Shown here: positions 23,528 to 31,153 of the stretch, one piece after another
Numbering within the stretch: position 1 is the first letter of the stretch
Layout of the letters: the number at the start of each line of letters is the position of its first letter
Origin: Burkholderiales bacterium
GTDB taxonomy: Bacteria; Pseudomonadota; Gammaproteobacteria; Burkholderiales; Burkholderiaceae_C
DNA length: 33,304 bases
Direction: 5' to 3'
NCBI GenBank assembly: GCA_027484405.1
Contig: JAIXTA010000081.1
Coordinates: 1-33,304 of the forward strand
Translations under genes and position numbers: made by a program
The notes under the pieces: generated by a model
What the model was told of the DNA's origin: nothing
The model's input: only the letters and a program-made list of their open reading frames with translations
The model's database searches: none

Positions 23528-25219
23528 ATGAGTGCGCAAGACCGTCCATCGCATGCCCAGCCCACGGCGCCCGAGCCCGCACCCGGTGCGCCGCTGGCCG
23601 TGCTCGGCGACATCGAAGTCCGCCATCAGCAGCTGATCGAGGCCCTGGCCGAGGGTGTGGTCTTCCAGGACGCGCGCGATCGCGTGCTGGACTGCAATGA
23701 GGCTGCCTGTCACATCCTGGGACTCACCCGTGCCCAGCTGCTCGGGGTCGACTCGATGGACCCGCGCTGGAACGCGATTGCGGCAGATGGCCAGGCCTTT
23801 GACTTCACCCAGCATCCCTCGGTGATCGCGCAGCGCACCGGGCAGCCGGTGCGCGAGGTGCTGATGGGCGTGAACCGGCCGGACGGGCGCCGCGCCTGGA
23901 TCTCGATCAACTCGCAGCCCCTGATCGCGCCCGGTGCGGTCGTGCCGCACGCCACCGTGACCTCCTTTGTGGACGTGACGGCGCGCATCGAGGCCGAGCA
24001 GGCGCTGCAGCAGCTCAACCACGAGCTCGAAGCGCGTGTGGAGCAGCGCACGGCCGAACTGGCACAGGCACTCGCTGCGGCCGAGCAGGCCAACCGCGCC
24101 AAGTCGGAATTCCTGTCACGCATGAGCCATGAGCTGCGCACGCCGCTCAACGCCATCCTGGGCTTTGCACAGGTGTTGCGGCTGCGCCTGCAGGCAGCGC
24201 CCGCGGGCGTGGACCAGCAGCTCGCACACATCGAGTCGGCCGGCTGGCATCTGCTCGAACTCATCAATGATGTGCTCGATCTCTCGCGGATCGAGGCGGG
24301 TGCGATGGTCGTGTCGCGCGATGCCGTCCCCCTGGCGCCACTGCTGGCCAGCTGCGTGCAGCTCGTGCACGGCGTGGCCCAGTCGGCCCGCGTCGAGGTG
24401 CAGCTGACACCCGTGCCGCCGGAGGCCGCCGCACTCGCGGATGCCACACGCCTGCGCCAGGTGCTCGTGAACCTGCTGTCGAATGCCTGCAAGTACAACC
24501 GGCCGGGCGGCGCGGTGCAGGTCTCGGTGCTGCGCTTGGAGGCCGACGTGCTGCTGCGTGTTGCGGACACCGGTGCGGGCATGACGCCGGCCCAGATGGC
24601 AGCGCTGTTCCAGCCCTTCAACCGCCTGGGTGCCGAGCAGGGTCCGGTGGAAGGCACGGGGATCGGTCTCGTGATCGCACGTCGTCTGGTGGAGCTGATG
24701 CAGGGCAGCCTGGCAGTGGAGTCGGTGCCGGGTTCGGGCAGCACCTTCACGGTGCGCCTGCCGGCGGCCGAGCTGGCCGACCCGCGCCCGCCGGCCGCCG
24801 AGGTGGTGATCGACCCCGATCCGCTCGGCCACATCGGCCACTATCGGGTGCTGTATGTGGAAGACAACCCCGCCAACGTGCAGTTGCTCGCCGAGGTCAT
24901 GCGGCTGCGGCCGGCCGTGCACCTCGAAGCCGTGGGTGATGCCGAAGCTGCGCTGCAGCGCGTGCAGAACAGCGCGCCGGACATGGTGATCGTCGATATC
25001 GCCCTGCCCGGCATGGACGGCTATGCCCTGTGCAGCCGCCTGCGGCAGATGCCCGCGCTGCAGAACGCACCCATCGCGGGGCTGTCGGCCAACGCCATGG
25101 CGCGCGATCGCGAGCTTGGCATGCAGGCCGGCTTTGACCGCTACTTCACCAAGCCGCTGGACGTGGCCGCCTTCCTGCGCTGGCTTGATGAGGCGGTGGC
25201 CGCGGCGCCTGCGCGCTGA
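23528..25219 (+). CDS. Soluble hybrid sensor histidine kinase (PAS-HisKA-HATPase-REC)
   Basis: A 563-residue signalling protein without membrane segments, so probably cytoplasmic. A PAS domain covers about 30-155 (LIEALAEGVVFQDARDRVLD), then a coiled coil at about 155-190. The dimerisation domain carries phospho-acceptor His201 in MSHELRTPLN. The ATPase domain has NLLSNACKYN (N-box), DTGAGM (G1) and GTGIGL (G2). A C-terminal receiver domain (about 438-558) has the acidic YVEDN, phospho-acceptor Asp490 in VIVDIALPGMDG, and Lys542 in YFTKPLD. All key residues are present. No separate response regulator or output domain is adjacent, so phosphate is probably passed to a distant partner. It is divergent from the B12 operon. 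Confidence 0.94.
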   Translation: MSAQDRPSHAQPTAPEPAPGAPLAVLGDIEVRHQQLIEALAEGVVFQDARDRVLDCNEAACHILGLTRAQLLGVDSMDPRWNAIAADGQAFDFTQHPSVIAQRTGQPVREVLMGVNRPDGRRAWISINSQPLIAPGAVVPHATVTSFVDVTARIEAEQALQQLNHELEARVEQRTAELAQALAAAEQANRAKSEFLSRMSHELRTPLNAILGFAQVLRLRLQAAPAGVDQQLAHIESAGWHLLELINDVLDLSRIEAGAMVVSRDAVPLAPLLASCVQLVHGVAQSARVEVQLTPVPPEAAALADATRLRQVLVNLLSNACKYNRPGGAVQVSVLRLEADVLLRVADTGAGMTPAQMAALFQPFNRLGAEQGPVEGTGIGLVIARRLVELMQGSLAVESVPGSGSTFTVRLPAAELADPRPPAAEVVIDPDPLGHIGHYRVLYVEDNPANVQLLAEVMRLRPAVHLEAVGDAEAALQRVQNSAPDMVIVDIALPGMDGYALCSRLRQMPALQNAPIAGLSANAMARDRELGMQAGFDRYFTKPLDVAAFLRWLDEAVAAAPAR

Positions 25220-25385
25220 TCCGGCGGCCGCCGCCGTGCACACGACGGGCCGCATCCTGCAGATCGGGTAAGCGGATGCAACATCGCCGAGCTGTCGCGC
25301 GAGCTTCACGGAACTGAAAGACGCCCTGCCTACGGTGCACCTGCGACCCGCACCCTGTGGTCGCCATGACGAACCGGAGAATGCA

Positions 25386-26699
25386 ATGCGCTTGAACCTC
25401 ATTCGCGCCGCGGCCGCCTTTGCCGGCTGCGCAGCCATTGGTGTGGCCATGATGATCCCACCGCTCCACGCGCAGACCGTCCAGGCACTGGGTCACAGCG
25501 CGGGCGCGCCGGCTTCCCGCGGCGACCGGGCGCCGAAGGCCCGGCCGCTGGTGATCGGCCACCGCGGCGCGAGCGGCTATCTGCCGGAGCACACGCTGGA
25601 GGCTTACGCGCTGGCCATCGAAATGGGTGCGGACTACATCGAGCCCGATCTGGTGGCCACCAGGGACGGCGTGCTGATCGCGCGGCACGAGCCCAACATG
25701 ATCAACACCACCAACGTGAAGGAGCTGCCGCAGTTTGCTGCCCGCAAGCGCACGGCCGTGGTGGACGGCATTCCGGAAGAAGGCTTCTTTGCCAGTGACT
25801 TCACCTGGGCCGAGATTCAGACCCTGCGTGCGGTGCAACCCTTTGCCGAGCGGGACCAGCGCTTCAACGGCCTGTTCAAGATCCCCTCGCTGGAGCAGAT
25901 CATCGATCTGGCCAAGCGCAAGAGCGTCGAGGAAGGCCGCGTGATCGGCATCTACCCCGAGACCAAGCACCCGACCTACCACCAGCAGCTCAACCTGGCG
26001 CTGGAAGACCGGCTGCTCAATGTGCTTGCCCGCGCCGGCTGGAACCACCGCAATGCGCCGGTGTTCATCCAGAGCTTCGAGCAGGCGAATCTGAAGTACC
26101 TGCGCGGCAAGACCAGCGTGCGCCTGATCCAGCTGATCGACGCCGACAGCGTGGGCATCGACGGCAAGCTGGCCTACGCGCCGCCCTCGGACCGCCCCTA
26201 CGACTGGACCGTGGCCGGCCGCGCCGGCACCTACGCCGACCTCGTCACCCCCGCGGGGCTGGCCGAGGTGCGCAGCTATGCCGACGGCATCGGCCCCTGG
26301 AAGTTCTATCTGATCAGCAGCGCCTGCGTGAAGGTCGAGGCCGGCAAGTGCGCCGATGCGAATGGCGACGGCCTGGTGAACGACGCCGACCGCAAGCTGC
26401 TCCCGCCCACCGACGTCATCAAGAACGCCAAGGCCGCCGGCCTGCTGGTGCATGGCTACACCTTCCGCAACGAACCGCGCCGCCTGGCCAGCAGCTACGC
26501 CGGCAACCCGCTCAACGAATACCTGGCCTTCTATGAAGCCGGCATCGACGGCCTGTTCAGCGACTTCCCCGACACCGCCGTGGCAGCGCGCACGATGTTC
26601 GCCATCCAGCAGAACCCGGACGCCGCCAAGTGCCTGGTGCAGGGCCGCTTCAGCGCCGAGCCTGCGTGCCGCGGGCTGCGCTGGGTGAGTGGCAACTGA
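25386..26699 (+). CDS. glpQ: Secreted glycerophosphodiester phosphodiesterase with an EF-hand-like loop
   Basis: Hydrolyses glycerophosphodiesters to glycerol-3-phosphate and an alcohol in the periplasm or outside the cell. It is 437 residues with a signal peptide ending near LHAQ (about 30). The catalytic GDPD core is IGHRGASGYLPEHT (His59, Arg60), GADYIEPDLVATRDGV (Glu86, Asp88) and the second histidine, His101, in RHEP. Between core strands is an insertion with the motif DANGDGLVNDAD (324-335), fitting an EF-hand/dockerin-type calcium loop (D, N, D at 1, 3, 5 and N, D at 9, 12). The GDPD core ends with GIDGLFSDFPDTA. GGAGA lies 5 nt before the ATG at 25386. The name glpQ reflects the family; a gene of the glpQ/ugpQ group is certain, the exact orthologue is not. 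Confidence 0.92.
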   Translation: MRLNLIRAAAAFAGCAAIGVAMMIPPLHAQTVQALGHSAGAPASRGDRAPKARPLVIGHRGASGYLPEHTLEAYALAIEMGADYIEPDLVATRDGVLIARHEPNMINTTNVKELPQFAARKRTAVVDGIPEEGFFASDFTWAEIQTLRAVQPFAERDQRFNGLFKIPSLEQIIDLAKRKSVEEGRVIGIYPETKHPTYHQQLNLALEDRLLNVLARAGWNHRNAPVFIQSFEQANLKYLRGKTSVRLIQLIDADSVGIDGKLAYAPPSDRPYDWTVAGRAGTYADLVTPAGLAEVRSYADGIGPWKFYLISSACVKVEAGKCADANGDGLVNDADRKLLPPTDVIKNAKAAGLLVHGYTFRNEPRRLASSYAGNPLNEYLAFYEAGIDGLFSDFPDTAVAARTMFAIQQNPDAAKCLVQGRFSAEPACRGLRWVSGN

Positions 26700-26762
26700 G
26701 CGCAGACGGGGCACGCGTCACGTGCGCACGCCCAGCCGCCGCGGGGCACACCGTTGCGCGGC

Positions 26763-26795
26763 GGCTTTCCGCTTGAGCGCGGGTTTCGCGGCGTG
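26763..26795 (+). repeat. Partial copy of the dispersed hairpin repeat
   Basis: CTTTCCGCTTGAGCGCGGG followed by TTTCGCGGC resembles the 5' half of copy E (TTTCCGCTT, then GCGGGTTTCGG). It lies directly before copy D, forming a cluster. Confidence 0.4.
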
Positions 26796-26808
26796 CGGTC
26801 CGAGACGT

Positions 26809-26861
26809 GTTTCCGCTTGTCCCATGCGGCTTTCCAGCCACTTTGGCCTGGAAAGCCGCAT
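26809..26861 (+). repeat. Dispersed hairpin repeat, copy D (longest stem)
   Basis: GTTTCCGCTTGTC, then a hairpin at 26824-26861: ATGCGGCTTTCCAG pairs perfectly with CTGGAAAGCCGCAT (14 bp), apex CCACTTTGGC. Next to TTTCC the stem pair is C-G here where copy B has G-C, a compensatory change. It lies between the glpQ-like gene and the patatin gene. Confidence 0.75.
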
Positions 26862-26916
26862 GAATGCTGGACCGCTGCAAATCAGACATCGCAGATTGGC
26901 TTCTGGAGCGGCTCTT

Positions 26917-26959
26917 GACGGCAAAGTGGCTGAAGAATGGCTCTAGACAAGCGAAGAGC
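26917..26959 (-). repeat. Dispersed hairpin repeat, copy G
   Basis: On the minus strand: GCTCTTCGCTTGTCTAGAGC (the box itself can fold, GCTCT/AGAGC), then TTCTTCAGCCACTTTGCCG. It lies in opposite orientation to copy D, about 56 bp away, so the two form an inverted pair just upstream of the patatin gene. Confidence 0.6.
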
Positions 26960-27009
26960 ATTTCGGCGCTGCAATGAACACCTGCTCGCCGCAAAGCGCG
27001 TCTCGCGTC

Positions 27010-27015
27010 TATCTT
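27010..27015 (+). promoter_or_regulatory. Candidate -10 box, leaderless type, for the patatin-like gene
   Basis: TATCTT lies 6 nt before the ATG at 27022 and no Shine-Dalgarno sequence is seen. This placement favours the 27022 start over the ATG at 26974. Confidence 0.3.
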
Positions 27016-27021
27016 CCGGCG

Positions 27022-28449
27022 ATGCGCCTGCCCCGCCCTCAGCCTGCTTGGCGTCGTGCGCTTCGCGCGGCGCTGGCCTCGGCCATTGCCGCGCTGCTGA
27101 TCACCGGCTGCGCCTTCTCCATCGACAACGCGCCGGTCAATCGCCCGCCCCAGGCACAGACCGTGGCGCCGCCACGTGACATCGTCGGTGAAGACGTCAT
27201 CTCGCTGTCCCTGTCCGGCGGCGGCATGCGCGCCGCGGCCTTCGGCTTCGGCGTGCTCAAGGGTCTGGAGTCCCTGAGCGCCGACGGCGACGACCTCGTG
27301 GGCGACATCACCTTCATGAGCAGCGTCTCGGGCGGCTCGCTGCTGGCCGCCTACTACGGGCTGCACGGGCGCCGGGCCCTGGGCGACTTCCGCGGTGCCG
27401 TGCTCGAACGCAACATGGAATTCGGCCTGCGCCTGTCGATCTTCAAGCCGGACAACTTCGTGCGCTTTCTGCGCGGCGGCCTGAACGACCGGCGCCATCT
27501 GACCGACTACCTCGACGACCAGGTGTTCAAGCGCGCCACCTTCGCGGACCTGTACCGGCAGCGCAAGCCGGACGTCTGGATCAATGCCACCGATCTCTAC
27601 AACCGCGTGCCCTTTCCCTTCATTGCGCCGGTGTTCGGCGGGGCCTGCATCGATCTGGGCAGCCTGCCCGTGGCCGAGGCGGTGAGTGCCTCCATGGCCG
27701 TGCCGGTGGTGTTTGCGCCGGTGGTGCTCAAGACCTTTCCGGAGCAGTGCAGCGAACCCCCGGCCCCCTGGGTGGACCGCACACTGGCCAATCCGAGCGC
27801 CTCCAAGCTGCTGTCGGACACCGCGCGCGCCATCCGCAACTACCGCACACCGGAGCGCCAGCGCTACATCAAGCTGGTGGATGGGGGCGTGACCGACAAC
27901 TTCGGCCTGTCGAGCCTGCTGATCAGCCGGGCCGTGGCCACCACGCCCTACGGGCCGCTCACGGCGCGCGACGGCGTGATGGTCAAGCGCATGCTGTTCA
28001 TCGTGGTGGACAGCGGCCGAGGCACCGGCGGCGACTGGGTGATGACGCCCGCCGGGCCCAGCGGCATCGACATTGCCGCAGCCGCCACCGACACCGCGAT
28101 CGACGCCTCGGCACGGCTGGCCTTCGAAAACTTCAGGAACGTGATGCAGGAGTGGCAGCGCGCCATGCTGCTGTGGCGCTGCAGCCTCTCCGACGCGCAG
28201 GTACGCGAGCTGCGCGGCTCGCTCGAGGGCTGGCGCTGCGATGAGCTGGAGTTCCACGTGGGCCTGGTGAGCTTTGCGAGCCTCGACCCCGGCCGCGAGC
28301 AGGGCCTCAACGCCATCCCGACCACCCTGAGCCTGAATCGGGACCAGCTCGATGCATTGATGCTCGGCGGGGCAGACGCGCTGTTTGCCAGCCCGGCGCT
28401 GCAGGGCTATCTGCAGTCGCGGCGGCTCGCGCGCCCGGCCGCGCGCTGA
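27022..28449 (+). CDS. Patatin-like phospholipase, predicted lipoprotein
   Basis: A 475-residue patatin-family acyl hydrolase. The signal sequence ends in the lipobox LITGC (Cys30), so the enzyme is probably membrane-anchored in the periplasm or outer membrane. The oxyanion motif is SGGGMRAAAFGFGVL (from about 65), the nucleophile elbow SSVSGGS has Ser103, and the dyad aspartate is Asp287 in VDGGVTDN. Both catalytic residues are present, so it should be active on phospholipids or lipids. A start at 26974 would add 16 residues; 27022 is preferred because it begins at the signal peptide. Its stop abuts the stop of the SGNH hydrolase gene on the opposite strand (TGATCA). Confidence 0.9.
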   Translation: MRLPRPQPAWRRALRAALASAIAALLITGCAFSIDNAPVNRPPQAQTVAPPRDIVGEDVISLSLSGGGMRAAAFGFGVLKGLESLSADGDDLVGDITFMSSVSGGSLLAAYYGLHGRRALGDFRGAVLERNMEFGLRLSIFKPDNFVRFLRGGLNDRRHLTDYLDDQVFKRATFADLYRQRKPDVWINATDLYNRVPFPFIAPVFGGACIDLGSLPVAEAVSASMAVPVVFAPVVLKTFPEQCSEPPAPWVDRTLANPSASKLLSDTARAIRNYRTPERQRYIKLVDGGVTDNFGLSSLLISRAVATTPYGPLTARDGVMVKRMLFIVVDSGRGTGGDWVMTPAGPSGIDIAAAATDTAIDASARLAFENFRNVMQEWQRAMLLWRCSLSDAQVRELRGSLEGWRCDELEFHVGLVSFASLDPGREQGLNAIPTTLSLNRDQLDALMLGGADALFASPALQGYLQSRRLARPAAR

Positions 28450-29328
28450 TCAGCCGCCCAGCACGCCTGCCACAAACCCCGCAAATCCAGCCGCCACCTT
28501 GTCGTACCCGCCCTTGGTGAGGTGGATCTCGTTGAGCCAGTCGCCGCTTTTCTCGGTCGTGCCCGGCGCGGCCGGGGTCACGCCGGCCAGGGCCTGCGAG
28601 TCATAGACGTACACGGCGCGGGCCGGGTCATGACAGCTCCTCAGCAGCGCGGAGAGTTTCTCGAACAGGCGCGCGGCCACGGCGGGCCAGTCCAGCTCGG
28701 GGATGCCGTACATCTTCACGGCCTTGTAGAGCCAGGGGCCGAGGGTCTTGCCCAGCAGGCTGCCGGCCGGGGCATTGCGCACGGTAGGCAGGGCGTAGGT
28801 GTGCATGAAGATCGCCATGCCGGGGTGCTCTGCGTTGTTGCGGCGCTCGAGCAGGTGCTCGAAGTTGGCGCGGAAGTAGGCCGCAAAGCGCTGCCAGCCG
28901 TCTTCGGACAGGTAGCGGTCGGCACCCTCAGCGGGGCTGCCCCATTCGGGCTGGATGCGAAAGATGCGGCGGCTGGCATCCGGCTCGGTGGGCGGGCTCT
29001 GGCAGGCATCGATGAGGTCGTTGCCGCCGGCCGAGAACAGCAGGCCATGCCACCACATGCGGTGCTGCGGGCTGTCCAGCAGGCTGGTGAAGTTGAAGTC
29101 ATTCCACATCTGGTGCATGTGGGCCAGGGTGTCGCCGGGGGTGGCGCAGTTCACGGCCACATGGCGCCTGGCAAATTGCCCTTGCATGGCCATGAGCACG
29201 TTCGATGTCGCCCAGGGCGGGCTGTGGCCGATCGAAAACCAGGAGTCGCCCTCGGCCAGAAAGCGCCACTGAACGGCATTGAAGTCGAAGTCGTCCACTT
29301 CGCGGGGCGACAGGATGATGAGGGACAT
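28450..29328 (-). CDS. SGNH/GDSL-type hydrolase
   Basis: A 292-residue predicted esterase/lipase of the SGNH class without a signal peptide. Block I is LAEGDSWFS (Ser29), block III is FSAGGNDL (Asn103), and block V is NEIHLTKGGY (His269, the usual DxxH with Glu in place of the first Asp or shifted). The conserved block II glycine is probably in CATPGDTLAHM. The substrate is unknown. CGGAGAG lies about 7 nt before the ATG at 29328; the frame is open further to 29961 inside the neighbouring gene region. It converges on the patatin gene with no spacer: the two stop codons meet in TGATCA. Confidence 0.85.
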   Translation of the reverse strand: MSLIILSPREVDDFDFNAVQWRFLAEGDSWFSIGHSPPWATSNVLMAMQGQFARRHVAVNCATPGDTLAHMHQMWNDFNFTSLLDSPQHRMWWHGLLFSAGGNDLIDACQSPPTEPDASRRIFRIQPEWGSPAEGADRYLSEDGWQRFAAYFRANFEHLLERRNNAEHPGMAIFMHTYALPTVRNAPAGSLLGKTLGPWLYKAVKMYGIPELDWPAVAARLFEKLSALLRSCHDPARAVYVYDSQALAGVTPAAPGTTEKSGDWLNEIHLTKGGYDKVAAGFAGFVAGVLGG

Positions 29329-29440
29329 GGGCGCTCTCCGGCAGACCGAACCGGTCTGTGGTGTAGCGCGCGCAATTCGCGCCCATCCATCCCGCGTTTT
29401 CGGCTTGCGCGCGGCAGACCGCGTGCTTGCCCGACGCGCG

Positions 29441-30034
29441 CTACTGCAGCACCACCTCGGCAATGTCGTCCCAGAGCGCCGCCTCGATGCGGCCGGCAAA
29501 CACCCGCAGCACCTTGCCCTGCCGATCAAGCAGGAAGGAGGTTGGATAGGTGCTGATGGGGCCGAAGTTGTCGCCATGGCTTGCGCCGCCGCGCCACAGG
29601 CGCGGAAAGTTCTGGGCCTGGGGCACCGCCACCTGCAGGATCTGCTCATAGTCGCGCACGCTTTGCACATCCGTGTCTGTGGCCACGCTGACCAGCTCAA
29701 AGGGCTTGTCGCGCCAGCCCAGGTAGTTGGCGCGCAGCTCGGGCATGCGCGCGCGGCACACGGCGCAGTCCTTATGCCAGAAGACCACCAGCGTGACCTT
29801 GCCGCGCGTGCTCGCCAGATCGAATGGCTTGCCGTCCAGCTGCACGCCCGAAAGGCGCGCCTGCCCACCCACGGCCAGGCGCACGGGCTCTGCCGCAGGG
29901 GTCGGCGCAGCAGACCGCCGCACATCCGGCTTGCGGCTGGCTTCGGCGGCCGGCTGGGCATGGGTCAAGGCGGCACTGAGGCTCAAGCCCAGCAGGCCGG
30001 TGCGGCACAGGACAACAAGACTTCGAATCAACAT
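29441..30034 (-). CDS. TlpA-like periplasmic thioredoxin-fold protein
   Basis: A 197-residue exported redox protein. The signal peptide ends near residue 26 (LTHAQ). The thioredoxin/AhpC-TSA fold follows: GGQARLSGVQLDGKPFDLAS, then LVVFWHKDCAVCRARMPEL with the active-site CAVC (Cys90, Cys93), and STYPTSFLLDRQGKV with the cis-proline region (YPT). Such TlpA/ResA-like proteins reduce disulfides during cytochrome maturation or other periplasmic tasks; no cytochrome genes are near, so the partner is unknown. It lies 112 bp upstream of the SGNH gene on the same strand and is divergent from the dehydratase. Confidence 0.9.
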   Translation of the reverse strand: MLIRSLVVLCRTGLLGLSLSAALTHAQPAAEASRKPDVRRSAAPTPAAEPVRLAVGGQARLSGVQLDGKPFDLASTRGKVTLVVFWHKDCAVCRARMPELRANYLGWRDKPFELVSVATDTDVQSVRDYEQILQVAVPQAQNFPRLWRGGASHGDNFGPISTYPTSFLLDRQGKVLRVFAGRIEAALWDDIAEVVLQ

Positions 30035-30235
30035 GCGGACTCCCGGTCGATGAACGCGCCTCGGCGCCGCGAGGCTGCAGGGGCGACTTGAACAGCGGCA
30101 ATGGCGGCCACTGAAGCGACCGGTGTTCGTCGTCGTGGCTTGCGCGCCCTTACAGTGCAGGCCCGAGCCTTGGTCAAATCGAATCTTCGCCCGCTACACA
30201 CTCGCTGAACTGCCACGCGCCCGGACCATCCGACC

Positions 30236-31153
30236 ATGCACGTCAACACCCCGCTCATCCCAGCGCTTCCCCCCTTCACCTTGCCCGGCCAGCAGGCCTG
30301 GTTGAAGATGGATGCGCTGCAGCCGGTGGGCAGCTTCAAGCTGCGCGGCGTGGGCCGACTCTGCGCCGCGCAGGTGGCGGCAGGGGCAAGGGCGATTGTC
30401 TGCGCCAGCGGCGGCAATGCCGGCTATACCGCGGCGTGGGCGGCGCGCAGACTCGGCGTCAAGGCGCATATTGTGGTCCCGCAAACCACGAGTGCGCAGG
30501 TGCGCGAAGCCATTGCCGCGCTCGGCGCGCAGGTGCATGTGCACGGCAGCGTCTGGGACGAAGCCCATGCCCATGCGGTGCAGCTGGCCGAGGATCTCGG
30601 CGCGGCCTATGTGCACCCCTTTGACGACCCCCTGCTCTGGGACGGCCACGCGACGCTGATTGACGAGGTGGTGGCCGCCGGCGTGAGCTTCGACTGCGTG
30701 GTGCTGGCCGTGGGCGGCGGCGGGCTGCTGGCCGGCGTGATCGAGGGCCTGCGCCGCAACGGGCTGGCGCATGTGCCGGTGATTGCAGCCGAGACCGAAG
30801 GCGCCGCCAGCCTGCACGAGAGCCTGCTGGCCGGCGAGCGCATCACCCTGCCAGCCATCACCAGCATTGCGAGCAGCCTGGGCGCCAAGCGGGTGGCGCA
30901 GCAGGCCTTCGAGCTGTGCCTGAACGCACCGGTGCAGTCGGTCACGGTGACGGATGCCCAGGCGGTGGACGCCTGCCTGGCCTTTGCCGACGTGCACCGC
31001 GTGCTGGTGGAACCCGCCTGCGGCGCCGCGCTGGCCGTGCCGATGGTGCTGCCCGAGGTGCTGGCGGAGTTCAAGGCGCCCTTGATCGAGGTCTGTGGCG
31101 GGGTGGGGGTCAGCCTCGATAGACTCAGTGCATGGAAGACGATGCCGCGCTGA
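30236..31153 (+). CDS. PLP-dependent serine/threonine dehydratase family protein
   Basis: A 305-residue fold-type II PLP enzyme, shorter than full-length IlvA (no ACT regulatory domain), so probably a catabolic serine or threonine dehydratase. PLP lysine is Lys35 in PVGSFKLRG. The cofactor-binding asparagine loop is SGGNAG (about 58-63), and the phosphate-binding glycine loop is GGGGLLAG. It converts L-serine or L-threonine to pyruvate or 2-oxobutyrate and ammonia; the exact substrate is not clear from motifs. Its last 22 nt overlap aceK in another frame, which suggests coupled expression. Confidence 0.88.
   Translation: MHVNTPLIPALPPFTLPGQQAWLKMDALQPVGSFKLRGVGRLCAAQVAAGARAIVCASGGNAGYTAAWAARRLGVKAHIVVPQTTSAQVREAIAALGAQVHVHGSVWDEAHAHAVQLAEDLGAAYVHPFDDPLLWDGHATLIDEVVAAGVSFDCVVLAVGGGGLLAGVIEGLRRNGLAHVPVIAAETEGAASLHESLLAGERITLPAITSIASSLGAKRVAQQAFELCLNAPVQSVTVTDAQAVDACLAFADVHRVLVEPACGAALAVPMVLPEVLAEFKAPLIEVCGGVGVSLDRLSAWKTMPR
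31120..31125 (+). promoter_or_regulatory. Candidate -10 box, leaderless type, for aceK
   Basis: TAGACT lies inside the end of the dehydratase gene, 6 nt before the aceK ATG; there is no close Shine-Dalgarno sequence. aceK could thus be expressed separately as well as by readthrough. Confidence 0.3.

Noticed and set aside
25292-25309. Possible Pho box (CTGTCGC, 4 nt, GCTTCAC) upstream of the glpQ-like gene
   Set aside because: Only about five of seven matches in each half, and the distance of about 21 nt to the only -10-like TACGGT is wrong for a PhoB site.
9770-26924. Short frames beginning M-R-x-S-R-P-K-W-L at 9770 (+), 10817 (-) and 26924 (-), suggesting a peptide family
   Set aside because: They are the hairpin repeat read in one frame. 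Stem changes preserve base pairing, and the frames diverge immediately after the repeat.
26650-28257. 535-codon minus-strand open frame over the patatin gene
   Set aside because: The plus strand has a complete patatin with catalytic dyad; the reverse frame has shadow composition and runs through the intergenic repeats.
30140-30200. Possible promoters for the dehydratase gene (TACAGT at 30151, or TTGGTC with TACACA)
   Set aside because: The -35 boxes are poor or the spacer (19 bp) is off; no choice can be supported.
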